Below, one piece after another: positions 40,817 to 50,469 of a DNA stretch of 64,000 bases. The stretch spans positions 43,102-107,101 of the forward strand of contig QUBZ01000006.1 in the NCBI GenBank assembly GCA_014338005.1. The letters run 5' to 3'. The notes below the pieces were generated by a model. That model was not told where the DNA came from. It ran no database searches and saw only the letters and a program-made list of their open reading frames with translations. The translations under genes were made by a program, and so were the position numbers. Numbering within the stretch: position 1 is the first letter of the stretch; each line of letters opens with the position of its first letter. The stretch comes from Chloroflexota bacterium (GTDB lineage: Bacteria; Chloroflexota; Anaerolineae; Aggregatilineales; Phototrophicaceae).

Positions 40817-41295
40817 TCAGCTCCAAACTTGGCAATCTGGGCATCGTCACCACCACGCTTGACGAAGCAGTGAACTGGGGGCGTACCGGCGCGATGTGGC
40901 CGCTGCTGTTCGGCCTGGCCTGCTGCGCGATTGAATACATGAGTACCCAGGCGTCGAATTATGACCTGGCGCGGTTTGGTATGGAACTGAACCGCGCCAG
41001 CCCGCGCCAGGCCGACCTGCTGATCGTGGCCGGGCGCGTTTCCCGCAAGATGGCTCCGGTCATCCGGCAGCTGTACGATCAGATGGCCGCCCCCAAGTGG
41101 GTAATTTCGATGGGCGACTGCGCCTCGTGCAGCGGCGTTTACAACAACTACGCGCTGGTGCAGGGCGTGGACGAGGTGATTCCGGTGGATGTTTACGTCG
41201 CGGGCTGCCCGCCGCGCCCGGAACAGTTGATTCACGGCATCCTCACGCTGCACGAAAAAGTGCGCGGCGATCACATCAAAGAATGGGCGAGTTAA
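40807..41295 (+). CDS. nuoB: NADH-quinone oxidoreductase subunit B
   Basis: 162 residues from ATG 40807, chosen because AAAGGAG lies 10 bases before it and because the family start is near GVISSKLGN. The four cysteine ligands of cluster N2 are in [20 protein letters not shown] and [10 protein letters not shown]. It carries the last iron-sulfur cluster before quinone. It overlaps the end of nuoA, suggesting translational coupling. Confidence 0.96.
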   Translation: MGVISSKLGNLGIVTTTLDEAVNWGRTGAMWPLLFGLACCAIEYMSTQASNYDLARFGMELNRASPRQADLLIVAGRVSRKMAPVIRQLYDQMAAPKWVISMGDCASCSGVYNNYALVQGVDEVIPVDVYVAGCPPRPEQLIHGILTLHEKVRGDHIKEWAS

Positions 41296-41314
41296 CCGGT
41301 TTAAGGAATGGACG

Positions 41315-41863
41315 ATGACCATACCAAGCGCGCTTGATCCGGCTGCGGCTGTCAGAACAGCGCTGCCGGATGTTTTGTTGGATACCGTCGAATTTCGCGG
41401 CGAAACCACGCTGGTCGTGGCGCGGGAGCGTATCGTCGAGGTGGCGACCGTCGTGCGTGACACGCCGGGGCTGGTTTATAACTTCCTTTCGGACATCAGC
41501 GCCGTAGACTATTGGGAGCCTTACGGCGGCTGGGGCGAACGACCGGAGCGGTTTGCGGTTTCCTATCACCTGCTGTCCATGCTTTACAAACGACGGCTGC
41601 GGCTAAAGGTGTATGTGCCGGAGGACAACCCGGTTGTGCCGACTATCATCGGCATCTGGCCGGCGGCCAACTGGCTGGAGCGCGAGATTCATGACCTGAT
41701 GGGCATTTATTTCGACGGCCACCCCGACCAGCGCCGTTTGATGCTGCCGGACGACTGGCAGGGACACCCCCACCGGCGCGATTACCCGCTGGGTTATGAA
41801 ACCATCATGTTCTCGTTTAACGCCGACGAGATCATGAAACACAAACCTTTCGCCAAAGAGTGA
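41315..41863 (+). CDS. nuoC: NADH-quinone oxidoreductase subunit C
   Basis: 182 residues. The signature YNFLSDISAVDYW, FAVSYHLLSM, RLKVYVPEDNPVVPTI and WLEREIHDLMGIYFDGHPD-like stretch with RLMLPDDWQGHPHRRDYPLG identify NuoC of the peripheral arm. It is a separate gene here, not fused to nuoD as in enterobacteria. Length is in the normal range. Confidence 0.96.
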   Translation: MTIPSALDPAAAVRTALPDVLLDTVEFRGETTLVVARERIVEVATVVRDTPGLVYNFLSDISAVDYWEPYGGWGERPERFAVSYHLLSMLYKRRLRLKVYVPEDNPVVPTIIGIWPAANWLEREIHDLMGIYFDGHPDQRRLMLPDDWQGHPHRRDYPLGYETIMFSFNADEIMKHKPFAKE

Positions 41864-41889
41864 CCCCAATCAAAGACAAGTGGTGAATT

Positions 41890-43152
41890 ATGGTTCTACA
41901 GACTCCCGAAAAAACCGGCGAAGTTTACAAATGGGAAGGCAGCGTTGAGGAATTAAAGGGGCTGGTTACGGAGCGCGCCATCACCGGCGAAACCATGCTG
42001 CTGAACATGGGACCGCACCACCCCAGCACGCATGGGGTTCTGCGTCTGCTGCTGGAACTCGACGGCGAGGAAATCGTCTCCTGCCTACCGGATGTCGGCT
42101 ACCTGCACACCGGCATCGAAAAAAACATGGAACACAAGACGTATGAAAAATGCGTCACGCTCACCGACCGCATGGACTATCTGGCCCCCATGTCCAACAA
42201 CCTGGCCTTCTGCCTGGCGGTGGAAAAGCTGGTAGACCTGGACGTGCCGGAGCGCGCGCAGATTATCCGCGTCATCTGCATGGAATTAACTCGTCTCAAC
42301 AGCCATCTGGTCTGGCTTGGCACGCACGCGCTGGACATGGGCGCGATGAGCGTGTTCCTGTACTGCTTCCGCGAGCGCGAGATCATCCTGGAGATGTTCG
42401 AGATGCTCTCCGGCCAGCGTATGATGAGCAGTTACATCCGCCCCGGCGGCGTCTGGCGAGACATCCCGCCGGAGTTTATGCCCGCGCTGGAAAAATTCCT
42501 GGATTACATGCCGGGCAAAATTGACGACTACGAAAAACTGCTGACCAACAACCCGCTGTGGATTGACCGCACTCAGGGCATCGGCATCATCGAACCGGAC
42601 GTGGCGATGGCCTGGGGCGTTTCCGGCCCCAGCCTGCGGGGCAGCGGCGTCAGTTGGGATATTCGTAAGGCCATGCCCTACAGCGGCTACGAACAGTACG
42701 ACTTCAACGTGCCGGTGGGCGAACACGGCGACGTGTACGACCGTTTTTACGTCCGTATCCTGGAAATGCGCGAAAGCGTCAAAATCCTCGGCCAGGCACT
42801 CAAGCGGCTGACGCCCAAAGGTCCGTTCCGCTCCGACAACCGCAAATTCGTGCCGCCGCCGCGCAGCGAACTGGGGCAGAGCATGGAGGCGGTCATCCAC
42901 CACTTCAAACTGTGGACGGAAGGCTTTAGCGCGCCGGACGAAGAAGTTTTTGTCGCCATCGAAAGCCCGCGCGGCGAGATCGGATGTTACCTGCACGGGG
43001 CGGGCGACAACAAACCCCGCCGCGTCCACTTCAAAACGCCGTCGTTTATGCACATCGCCGCCCTGCCGGTTATGAGCAAAGGCCATCTGATCGCCGATCT
43101 GGTGGGCATTATCGGCAGCGTGGACATCGTGCTGGGTGATTGTGATCGTTGA
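41890..43152 (+). CDS. nuoD: NADH-quinone oxidoreductase subunit D
   Basis: 420 residues. NMGPHHPSTHGVLRLLLELD, PDVGYLHTGIEKNMEHKTY, CMELTRLNSHLVWLGTHALD and FREREIILEMFEMLSGQRMM are the 49-kDa subunit blocks that line the quinone cavity. The C-terminus ends VDIVLGDCDR, where DxVxGxxDR is the usual ending. It sits between nuoC and nuoE; a palindrome lies in the 63-base gap after it. Confidence 0.96.
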   Translation: MVLQTPEKTGEVYKWEGSVEELKGLVTERAITGETMLLNMGPHHPSTHGVLRLLLELDGEEIVSCLPDVGYLHTGIEKNMEHKTYEKCVTLTDRMDYLAPMSNNLAFCLAVEKLVDLDVPERAQIIRVICMELTRLNSHLVWLGTHALDMGAMSVFLYCFREREIILEMFEMLSGQRMMSSYIRPGGVWRDIPPEFMPALEKFLDYMPGKIDDYEKLLTNNPLWIDRTQGIGIIEPDVAMAWGVSGPSLRGSGVSWDIRKAMPYSGYEQYDFNVPVGEHGDVYDRFYVRILEMRESVKILGQALKRLTPKGPFRSDNRKFVPPPRSELGQSMEAVIHHFKLWTEGFSAPDEEVFVAIESPRGEIGCYLHGAGDNKPRRVHFKTPSFMHIAALPVMSKGHLIADLVGIIGSVDIVLGDCDR

Positions 43153-43169
43153 TTTGATTTACGTCAACC

Positions 43170-43199
43170 GTAGGGGCGGGTTTCCAAACCCGCCCTTAC
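43170..43199. repeat. GGGGCGGGTT-type palindrome, nuoD-nuoE gap
   Basis: GTAGGGGCGGGTTT and AAACCCGCCCTTAC pair around a CC loop. Same family as the copy after rpoD; not followed by a T-run. Confidence 0.62.
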
Positions 43200-43215
43200 A
43201 TGAAGGAAATCATCT

Positions 43216-43710
43216 ATGACTCTGAGCGATAAAAAATACGCGCAACGCATTCAGGCCGCCTTCGCCAAATACCCGGACAAACGCTCGGCGGTCATGCCGC
43301 TGCTGTATCTGGCGCAGGAGGAGTACGGTTGGGTCAGCCCGGAGGGCATCCAGGAGGTAGCTGCCCTGTGCGACATGGATCCCACCCAGGTGCAGTCCAT
43401 CGCCGGGTTTTACACCATGTACTCGGAAAAGCCAAAAGGTAAATACTGGCTTCAGGTCTGCACCGACCTGGCCTGCGCCCTGCGCGGAGCGGACGAGTTT
43501 TACGAGCAGTTGAAAGCCGAACTGGGGGTAGACGACGGCGGCACAACCGAGGACGGCCTGTTCACCGTCGAGCATGTGATGTGCCTGGCCGCCTGCGACA
43601 AAGCGCCCATGCTCCAGTGCAACTTCCACTTTATGGAAAACCTGGATATGGACAAAATGCGCGCCTGGATTGCTGAAAAGCGGGCCGAAGCGGCGAAGGC
43701 GAAAAAGTAA
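43216..43710 (+). CDS. nuoE: NADH-quinone oxidoreductase subunit E
   Basis: 164 residues, thioredoxin-like ferredoxin fold. MPLLYLAQEEYGWVSPEGIQ and VQSIAGFYTMYSEKPKGKYW are the helical N-terminal part. The [2Fe-2S] ligands are the cysteines in VCTDLACALRG and VMCLAACDKAPML (cluster N1a). It pairs with NuoF in the NADH-oxidising tip. Confidence 0.95.
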   Translation: MTLSDKKYAQRIQAAFAKYPDKRSAVMPLLYLAQEEYGWVSPEGIQEVAALCDMDPTQVQSIAGFYTMYSEKPKGKYWLQVCTDLACALRGADEFYEQLKAELGVDDGGTTEDGLFTVEHVMCLAACDKAPMLQCNFHFMENLDMDKMRAWIAEKRAEAAKAKK

Positions 43711-43717
43711 AGGGGAC

Positions 43718-43746
43718 TAGGGGCGGTTTTAGAAACCTGCCCCTAC
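43718..43746. repeat. GGGGCGG-type palindrome, nuoE-nuoF gap
   Basis: TAGGGGCGGTTTT and AAACCTGCCCCTA pair with one mismatch. It belongs to the same dispersed family. Confidence 0.55.
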
Positions 43747-43770
43747 AGAGACAGAAACGGTGTGATAGCG

Positions 43771-45072
43771 ATGACGCATATCCTGCTACGTGGACGAGAC
43801 ATACCCGACATCTGGAAGTTCGACGTTTACGTCAAAAACGGCGGCTATGAGGCCTTCAAAAAAGCCCTGGGCATGGAGCCAAAAGCCGTCATTGACGAGG
43901 TGAAAGCCTCCAACCTGCGCGGGCGCGGCGGCGCGGGTTTCCCCACCGGCCTTAAATGGAGCTTCATCCCGCAGAGCGAGCCGGTCAAATACGTGGCCGT
44001 TAATGCCGACGAGAGCGAAACCGGCACGTTTAAAGACCGCGAAATCATGGAAACCAACCCGCACCAGTTGATCGAAGGCGCGCTGATCTGCGCCTGGGCC
44101 ATCCAGGCGAAGGCGGTATACATCTACCTGCGCGGCGAGTTCTGGGACCTGGCGCACGAACTGGACAAACGTATCGAAGAAGCCCGCCAGGCCGGTTTCA
44201 TCGGCCAGGACATCCAGGGTACCGGCTGGTCGTGCGAGGTTTATACCCACCTGGGCGCGGGGGCGTACATCTGCGGCGAGGAAAGCGCCCTGCTCAACAG
44301 CCTGGAAGGTAAACTGGGACAGCCGCGCGTGCGCCCGCCCTTCCCGGCGCAAAAAGGCGGCGGCCTGTACGGCGAACCGACGGTCGTCAACAATGTCGAA
44401 ACGCTCACCAACGTCCCCTGGATTATCGCCAACGGCGCGGACGCCTATAAAAAGATCGGCACAGAACAAAGCGCCGGCCCGAAAATTTTCTGCGTCAGCG
44501 GGCATGTCGTCAAACCGGGCAATTACGAACTCCCGCTGGGTATCACCCTGCGCGAGCTGCTTTATGACCATGCCGGCGGCGTGCCGGACGGCAAAGCCAT
44601 GAAGGCTATTCTGCCGTCGGGCGGTTCCGGGCCGATCATCCCCGCCACCAACGCCGTTCTGGATACGCCTTTAACCTACGAAGACCTGGGCAAAATCGGT
44701 TCAATCCTGGGGTCGGCTTCTATCATCGTCATGGACGAAACGGTGGACATCACCTGGGTGGCCGCCAAAGTGACCAAATTCTTCAAACACGAAAGCTGCG
44801 GCAAATGCACGCCCTGCCGCGAAGGCACGTACTGGCTGGATAAAGTCCTCGACCGGATTATGGCCGGGCAGGCGCGGCTTTCGGACATCGAACTGATTGA
44901 TAACATCGCCAAAAACATGCAGGGCGTGACGCTGTGTGCGCTGGGGGACTTCGCCGCCAACCCGATCATCTACACCATCAAAAACTTCCGCGACGATTTT
45001 ATGCAGCACGTCCAGAAGGCGGAAGCCAAACCCGCGCCCAAAACGCGCCAGGCCGCGCCGGCAGGGGATTAA
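43771..45072 (+). CDS. nuoF: NADH-quinone oxidoreductase subunit F
   Basis: 433 residues from ATG 43771. LRGRGGAGFPTGLKW and NADESETGTFKDREIME form the FMN/NADH-binding part; GAYICGEESALLNSLEGKLG is the second nucleotide motif; the [4Fe-4S] ligands are in HESCGKCTPCREGTYW and VTLCALGDFAANP. It takes electrons from NADH. An in-frame upstream start at 43762 adds only three residues. A small TPR-like gene, not nuoG, follows directly. Confidence 0.96.
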   Translation: MTHILLRGRDIPDIWKFDVYVKNGGYEAFKKALGMEPKAVIDEVKASNLRGRGGAGFPTGLKWSFIPQSEPVKYVAVNADESETGTFKDREIMETNPHQLIEGALICAWAIQAKAVYIYLRGEFWDLAHELDKRIEEARQAGFIGQDIQGTGWSCEVYTHLGAGAYICGEESALLNSLEGKLGQPRVRPPFPAQKGGGLYGEPTVVNNVETLTNVPWIIANGADAYKKIGTEQSAGPKIFCVSGHVVKPGNYELPLGITLRELLYDHAGGVPDGKAMKAILPSGGSGPIIPATNAVLDTPLTYEDLGKIGSILGSASIIVMDETVDITWVAAKVTKFFKHESCGKCTPCREGTYWLDKVLDRIMAGQARLSDIELIDNIAKNMQGVTLCALGDFAANPIIYTIKNFRDDFMQHVQKAEAKPAPKTRQAAPAGD

Positions 45073-45081
45073 AAGCGGCTT

Positions 45082-45525
45082 ATGACCGACGAAACCGGGC
45101 CGCTCATCCACAGCCATCCCGCCGAGCCGGACAGCCTTAATGGGCAGGAGGCTGCCGAAACCGGCGCCGAGGTTGTTCCCTCCGCACCGGACACCCTCGG
45201 CGCATGGCTGCGGCGGTTGTTTGCCCGCCGGGACGAAACCGGCAGCGCGGCGCGGCTGGAAGACCTGAACCGCATGATCGAATACCAGCCGGAAGCGGCG
45301 GTGAACTACCTGTTCCGGGGCGAGCTGCGCCTTAAAAATGCCGATTACGAAAACGCCGCCGCCGACTTTCGCCGCGCGGTTGAACTGGCAGGAAACGAAC
45401 TGGAACGGGCAGATTGGGGATTGGTCGCGCAAACGCTGCGCGACCGGGCGCTGGCCGGCCTGCAAAAAGCCGAGCGCCGTTTGACCGTCAAAAATGCTGG
45501 CGGGGACATTCCCGCCGCCGGCTGA
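45082..45525 (+). CDS. Small TPR-like protein encoded inside the nuo operon
   Basis: 147 residues. The first 45 are acidic and proline-rich and probably disordered. From about residue 55 (RLEDLNRMIEYQPEAAVNYL) two TPR-like helical repeats follow (RGELRLKNADYENAAADFRR, AVELAGNELERADWGLVAQT). There is no signal peptide or membrane helix. It lies 9 bases after nuoF and 74 bases before nuoG, on the same strand. TPR proteins commonly bind partner proteins, so a role in complex I assembly is a fair guess, but nothing in the sequence proves it. Confidence 0.75.
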   Translation: MTDETGPLIHSHPAEPDSLNGQEAAETGAEVVPSAPDTLGAWLRRLFARRDETGSAARLEDLNRMIEYQPEAAVNYLFRGELRLKNADYENAAADFRRAVELAGNELERADWGLVAQTLRDRALAGLQKAERRLTVKNAGGDIPAAG

Positions 45526-45599
45526 AGTTTCGTATTTGAGGCGGAATTCGCTAAACTAAACGCACGTTTTCGAGCAGCGTTGTGACGACCGAGGCGACG

Positions 45600-48083
45600 A
45601 TGACCAATACGGTAAAAATCATCATCAATGACCAGACATACGAAGTCCCCGCCGGGATGAACCTGGTAGACGCGGCCAAGTGGTACGCGGACGACGACAT
45701 CCCGGTTTTTTGCTACCACCCCAAAATGGAGCCGGTCGGCATGTGCCGGATGTGCCTGGTGGAAATGGGGACGATTGAAAAAGACCGCGCTACCGGCCAG
45801 GTCGTCCTCGATGAGAACGGCCAGCCGAAAGTGCGCTGGATGCCCAAACTGCAAACCGCCTGCACCACCACCGTCAGCGACGGGCTGGTGATCCGCACCC
45901 AAACGCAGCAGGTGGAGGATGCCCGCCAGAACGTGGTGGAGTTCCTGCTCACCAGCCACCCGCTCGACTGTCCCATCTGCGACAAAGGCGGCGAATGCCC
46001 GCTGCAAAACCTGACGATGGCGCACGGGCCGGGCGTCAGCCGGATGGAATTTTCCGACAAAATGCGCCTGGACAAACACGTGCCGCTGGGCGACCTGATC
46101 TTTTTGGACGAAGAACGCTGCATTCAGTGTGCGCGCTGCGTGCGCTTCCAGGACGAAGTGGTGGGCGACGACGTGCTGGCCTTCCACGAACGCGGGCGCA
46201 GCTTGCAGATCATCACCAACAGCGAGCCGGGTTTTGACACCTACTTCTCCGGCAATACCACCGACATCTGCCCGGTCGGCGCGCTGACCACCGCCGATTT
46301 CCGCTTCGGCGCGCGCCCCTGGGAACTGACCGAAGTGCCAAGCATCTGCCCACACTGCCCGGTCGGCTGCAATATCAGCCTCAGCACCCGGCTTGACCGC
46401 GACTTCGGCGGCAAAACGCTCATCAAGCGCGTGATGCCGCGCCAGAACGAGATGGTGAATGAAATCTGGATTTGCGACAAGGGGCGCTTCGGCCATCACT
46501 TCAGCCGCAGCGAAGACCGCCTGGAAGACCCGCTGGTGCGCGAGCGCAGCGGCAGCCTGTTCGCCAAACCCTGGGCGGACGCGCTGGCCGCCGCCGCGGA
46601 GGCGTTCAAAGCTGCCGGGGGCGACGTGGCCGCCATCGCCGGCAGCGGTATGAGCAATGAAGACCTGTGGGCGCTGCGGCAGCTTGTGGCCGGGCTGGGC
46701 AGCCGGCGCCTGGGCGCGTGGCCGCCGACCCACGCCGGGGCGGAAGTGGCCGCCCAGGTCGGCGTCGGCGCAGGCACAAACCTGGGGCAGCTTGGGCGCG
46801 GCGATGCCGTGCTGGTGATTGCCAGCGATCTGGAAGAAGAAGCGCCCATCTGGCGGCTGCGGCTCAAACAGGCCGCCGACCGAGGCGCGTTCCTGCTGGT
46901 GATGAACGCCCGCCCCACCCGCATGGACGACTTCGCCGCCCAGACCATCCATTACGAAACCGGCGCGGCTGTTCAGGCATTACAGGCGCTAAAGGATACC
47001 GACACCTGGAAGCATCTGGCCGAAGCGCGCAACCTGGTGATCGTCGCCGGCGCGGAAGGGCTGTCGCTGGACGGCAGCCGCGCGCTGGCAGGGGCCGCCG
47101 CCAATATCCTGCTGGAAACTGGGCATGTGGGCAAAGCCAACAGCGGCCTGCTGGCCGTCCTGCCCGGCGCGAACGCGATGGGTTTGCATTACCTGGGCTT
47201 CACGCCGGAAGCGGCGATGGACATCATGCAAAACCCGCCCAAAGTTCTGATCGTCGCCCAGGCCGACCTGCTGCTGGATGACCCGGCGGCGGCGGAATGG
47301 CTGGCGAAGGTCGAAACGATCATCAGCCTCGACCTGTTCGCCAGCGAATTGACGCAGCGGTTCGCGGCGGTCGCCCTGCCCATCCAGAGTTTTGCGGAGC
47401 GCGACGGCTCTTACGTGAACGGCGAACGGCGCGTGCAGCGGTTTTACACCGCGCAGGGGCCGATGGGTCAGGCGCTTCCGGCCTGGCAGGCGCTTTCGCG
47501 GCTGGGCGAACAGCTCGGCCAGGGGCGGGCGAAACTCTCTGCCGCCGCCGTGATGGTAGAGATCGCCCAGAATGTGCCGGCCTTCGCCGGGGTCAGCTTC
47601 AAGGAACTGGCGAAGGTCGAACGGCAGTACCCGGAGGTAGGTGGCAAAGACCTGTATTACGGCGGCACGGCCTACCGCAACCGGGGCGGCCTGGGTATGC
47701 AAATCCCCACCGCCGCCGACCAGGGTCAGACTATCCCGCCGTTTGACGTGACGACGGTGGAAACACCCAAAACACGTGGCAAGCTGGTGATCGTGCCGTC
47801 GGTGCGCCTGTACAACCGCGAGCGCACCTTCCGCCCCAGCACGCCGGTTCATGCCCGCGTGCCGGAAGCTTACGCGGAGATCAACAGCGCCGACGCGAAA
47901 AAACTGGGCGTCCAGGACGGCGACACGGTAGAAATCACCATCCAGAACGCCCCGGCGCTGCGCGTGCGCGCCCACGTTAACGGCGGCGCGCCGAAGGGAA
48001 CGGTGATCGTGCCGCGCCATTTGAGCGATACCGCCGCGCCGCTGGCGGTCACGGTTGGCGAAGTCAGTAAAGCCGAAGGTTGA
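45600..48083 (+). CDS. nuoG: NADH-quinone oxidoreductase subunit G
   Basis: 827 residues from ATG 45600, preferred to GTG 45582 because GAGGCG precedes it and TVKIIINDQTYEVPAGMNLV is the normal start. The N-terminal ferredoxin domain has [2Fe-2S] cysteines (FCYHPKMEPVGMCRMCLVEM), then CDKGGECPLQNLTM with its His/Cys cluster, ERCIQCARCVRFQDE, ICPVGALT and CPHCPVGCNIS (the extra N7-type cluster). The rest is a molybdopterin-oxidoreductase-like domain ending in a molydopterin dinucleotide-binding-like fold (SADAKKLGVQDGDTVEIT). The stop overlaps the region just before nuoH. Confidence 0.95.
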   Translation: MTNTVKIIINDQTYEVPAGMNLVDAAKWYADDDIPVFCYHPKMEPVGMCRMCLVEMGTIEKDRATGQVVLDENGQPKVRWMPKLQTACTTTVSDGLVIRTQTQQVEDARQNVVEFLLTSHPLDCPICDKGGECPLQNLTMAHGPGVSRMEFSDKMRLDKHVPLGDLIFLDEERCIQCARCVRFQDEVVGDDVLAFHERGRSLQIITNSEPGFDTYFSGNTTDICPVGALTTADFRFGARPWELTEVPSICPHCPVGCNISLSTRLDRDFGGKTLIKRVMPRQNEMVNEIWICDKGRFGHHFSRSEDRLEDPLVRERSGSLFAKPWADALAAAAEAFKAAGGDVAAIAGSGMSNEDLWALRQLVAGLGSRRLGAWPPTHAGAEVAAQVGVGAGTNLGQLGRGDAVLVIASDLEEEAPIWRLRLKQAADRGAFLLVMNARPTRMDDFAAQTIHYETGAAVQALQALKDTDTWKHLAEARNLVIVAGAEGLSLDGSRALAGAAANILLETGHVGKANSGLLAVLPGANAMGLHYLGFTPEAAMDIMQNPPKVLIVAQADLLLDDPAAAEWLAKVETIISLDLFASELTQRFAAVALPIQSFAERDGSYVNGERRVQRFYTAQGPMGQALPAWQALSRLGEQLGQGRAKLSAAAVMVEIAQNVPAFAGVSFKELAKVERQYPEVGGKDLYYGGTAYRNRGGLGMQIPTAADQGQTIPPFDVTTVETPKTRGKLVIVPSVRLYNRERTFRPSTPVHARVPEAYAEINSADAKKLGVQDGDTVEITIQNAPALRVRAHVNGGAPKGTVIVPRHLSDTAAPLAVTVGEVSKAEG

Positions 48084-48088
48084 GACTA

Positions 48089-49774
48089 ATGAATGTCAAG
48101 CGCACCCTCATTTTAATCGTCGGGCTGCTGTTCGGCGCCTGGCTCGTCCTGAGCGTGCTGAACGCGCCGATGGACACGCTGCCCAAACTGGTGATCCTGG
48201 CGCTGGCCGCCGTGATCGTCGGGGCGGTTTCGCTGCTGCGGCGTCCGCTGGTGACGCTGATCGTGCTGGCGGTGCTGGCCGTGTTGATCGTGATCGGCAT
48301 CAACCTGGAAGCCATCATCACCGGCGCCGGTAACGTCCTGACCTATATCTTCAGCCCGGAAAGCCGCGTCGAAACCGGACAGGTGGTGGTGTGTTCGCAG
48401 GATTCGGCCTGTTCGACCATCTGGTCGTTCGGGTTCTCGCTGCTGCTGCTGCTGGGTTTCATCACCGGGTTCGCCTATACCACGCTGCTGGAGCGCCGCT
48501 TCGTGGCCTGGTTCCAGCACCGCATCGGGCCGAACCGGGTGGGGCCGCTGGGGCTGCTCCAGCCCCTGGCGGACGCGATCAAGCTGATCTTCAAGGAAGA
48601 CATCGTGCCGCAAAAAGCCTATTTCTGGGTGTGGCTGCTGGCCCCCATGCTTAAAGTCGTGCCGGTGCTGCTGGTGCTGGGCGTCATCCCGCTGGGGCCG
48701 AACCTGCTCATTCCCTGGTTTGACGGCAAATGGTACGAAGTGTCGCTGGCGCTGGCCGACCTCAACGTGGGCGTGCTGTGGCTGCTGGCGATCACCAGCC
48801 TCGGCACTTACGGCATCGTGCTGGCGGGCTGGTCGAGCAACAACAAATACGCCATGCTGGGCGGCCTGCGTTCGACGGCGCAGATGATTAGCTACGAGCT
48901 AAGCCTGGGGCTGACGATGGCCGTGCCGGTCATGATCGTCGGCAGTATGAACCTGAAGGACATCGTGAACGCCCAGGCCGCGCCGCCGGTGATAAGCTGG
49001 TTTGTGTTTCAAAACCCGCTGGCGGCAGCCATTCTGATGATCGCGCTGGTGGCGGAAATCAACCGCGCGCCCTTCGACCTGCCGGAAGCCGAACAGGAAC
49101 TCACCGCCGGGTTTATGACCGAATACAGCGGCATGAAGTTCGCTTCATTCATGATGGCGGAATACCTGGGCATGATCGCCGTCAGCATGATCGCCGTCGT
49201 GCTGTACTTCGGCGGCTACCATCTGGTGATGGTCAACGAAGTGCCGATTTTGGGGCCGCTGGTGTTAACCGCCAAAGTCATCCCGCTGCTGATTGGCCTG
49301 GTGTGGGTGCGCGCCACACTGCCGCGCATCCGTTACGACCGGCTGATGCAGTTCGGCTGGAAGGTAATGCTGCCGCTGGCGCTGCTGGCGGTGGCCTGGA
49401 CGGCAGTGGCGCTGGTGGTGGGCGATGCCTTCCAGAGTACGCTGCTGTACGGCGTGCTGTCCGGCATTTTATTCCTGGTGGTGGTCGGCGGCAGCCTGTA
49501 CTTTTTGACGCGCGCCGGGCAGCCGGCGGACGCCGAGGCCGAAGAAGACCTGGCCGATGACCCGATTGTAACCGGCGAACGCCGCGACCTGGGCTGGGCG
49601 CTGCTGAACGTGGTCGGCGCGATCCTGGGCGGAATCTTCGCGCTGGTAGATTTTGTGGCCGGCATTTTCCGGGGTCTGGCGCGGGCGGGCGGCATCCCCG
49701 ACGAGGAAACTACCGCCCTGGCGACGCGGGAAGAACCCGGCGTGACCACCCGCCAGACGACCGGCGGCGATTAA
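48089..49774 (+). CDS. nuoH: NADH-quinone oxidoreductase subunit H, extended at both ends
   Basis: 561 residues from ATG 48089 (a TTG at 48080 overlapping the nuoG stop is possible). The core, with [60 protein letters not shown] and [20 protein letters not shown], is a normal NuoH, which forms the quinone channel with NuoB and NuoD. Before the core are about 110 extra residues with three hydrophobic segments (about 6-22, 32-50, 56-75). After it are about 110 more, with two further helices and an acidic linker ([12 protein letters not shown]). Typical NuoH is 320-350 residues. Confidence 0.93.
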   Translation: MNVKRTLILIVGLLFGAWLVLSVLNAPMDTLPKLVILALAAVIVGAVSLLRRPLVTLIVLAVLAVLIVIGINLEAIITGAGNVLTYIFSPESRVETGQVVVCSQDSACSTIWSFGFSLLLLLGFITGFAYTTLLERRFVAWFQHRIGPNRVGPLGLLQPLADAIKLIFKEDIVPQKAYFWVWLLAPMLKVVPVLLVLGVIPLGPNLLIPWFDGKWYEVSLALADLNVGVLWLLAITSLGTYGIVLAGWSSNNKYAMLGGLRSTAQMISYELSLGLTMAVPVMIVGSMNLKDIVNAQAAPPVISWFVFQNPLAAAILMIALVAEINRAPFDLPEAEQELTAGFMTEYSGMKFASFMMAEYLGMIAVSMIAVVLYFGGYHLVMVNEVPILGPLVLTAKVIPLLIGLVWVRATLPRIRYDRLMQFGWKVMLPLALLAVAWTAVALVVGDAFQSTLLYGVLSGILFLVVVGGSLYFLTRAGQPADAEAEEDLADDPIVTGERRDLGWALLNVVGAILGGIFALVDFVAGIFRGLARAGGIPDEETTALATREEPGVTTRQTTGGD

Positions 49775-49829
49775 AACGCCTCCGGCGCGGCCCGATAACA
49801 AGGAAACCTGTCGAGGAGCGACTTGTCCG

Positions 49830-50324
49830 ATGAATGTGATACGCGGTTTTGCCACAACCTTCAAACATCTGCTGGAAGAGCCGGTTACGTACCAGTATCC
49901 CGAACAGATTCGCCCGTTCGCCGAACGTTACAAAGGACGCCACGAGTTAAAACGTTACGACAACGGGCTGGAAAAATGTATCGGCTGCGCGTTGTGCGCG
50001 GCGGCCTGCCCCGCCGACGCCATCTGGGTCGAAGCGGCAGAAAACACCGACGAAGAACGCTACAGCCCCGGCGAGCGTTACGCCAAAACCTACGAAATCA
50101 ACATGCTGCGCTGCATCTTCTGCGGCTACTGCGAGGACGCCTGCCCCACCGAAGCCATCGTGCTGGGGCATGAACACCGCCTGAGCTTCACCAACCGCAA
50201 AGATGCCATCTTCACCAAAGACATGCTGATTGACCCGGTGCCGGAAGGCGGCAAACCCACACCTCAAAAGGTCGAACCGGGGGTGTTCACGCGGGCTATT
50301 CCCGATATGGAAGACCCCAGATGA
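49830..50324 (+). CDS. nuoI: NADH-quinone oxidoreductase subunit I
   Basis: 164 residues. Two [4Fe-4S] ferredoxin motifs: CIGCALCAAACPADAI and CIFCGYCEDACPTEAI (clusters N6a and N6b). The N-terminal amphipathic stretch (VIRGFATTFKHLLEEPVTYQ) attaches it to the membrane arm. Start ATG 49830. The 145-base gap after it contains two palindromes. Confidence 0.96.
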   Translation: MNVIRGFATTFKHLLEEPVTYQYPEQIRPFAERYKGRHELKRYDNGLEKCIGCALCAAACPADAIWVEAAENTDEERYSPGERYAKTYEINMLRCIFCGYCEDACPTEAIVLGHEHRLSFTNRKDAIFTKDMLIDPVPEGGKPTPQKVEPGVFTRAIPDMEDPR

Positions 50325-50336
50325 GGGGATTAAGAC

Positions 50337-50363
50337 CGGGGCGGGTTCGCAAAACCCGCCCCG
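50337..50363. repeat. GGGGCGGGTT-type palindrome, nuoI-nuoJ gap
   Basis: CGGGGCGGGTT and AACCCGCCCCG pair around a short loop. Same dispersed family. Confidence 0.62.
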
Positions 50364-50384
50364 ATACTGCCGGCAATTATGCTG

Positions 50385-50414
50385 TGCCGGAGTTTCAAAA
50401 TTTGAACTCCGGCA
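50385..50414. repeat. Long hairpin before nuoJ
   Basis: TGCCGGAGTTTCAAA and TTTGAACTCCGGCA form a near-continuous stem with one bulged base. Its sequence differs from the GGGGCGGG family. It could mark an mRNA processing point between nuoI and nuoJ. Confidence 0.55.
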
Positions 50415-50469
50415 TGGTTTGCGCTAAACTGCACAAGTATTGTGACGCCCAAATCCAGGATTTCGAGTT

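Noticed and set aside
45345..46952. 535-codon minus-strand frame across nuoG
   Set aside because: Antisense shadow of nuoG caused by codon bias.
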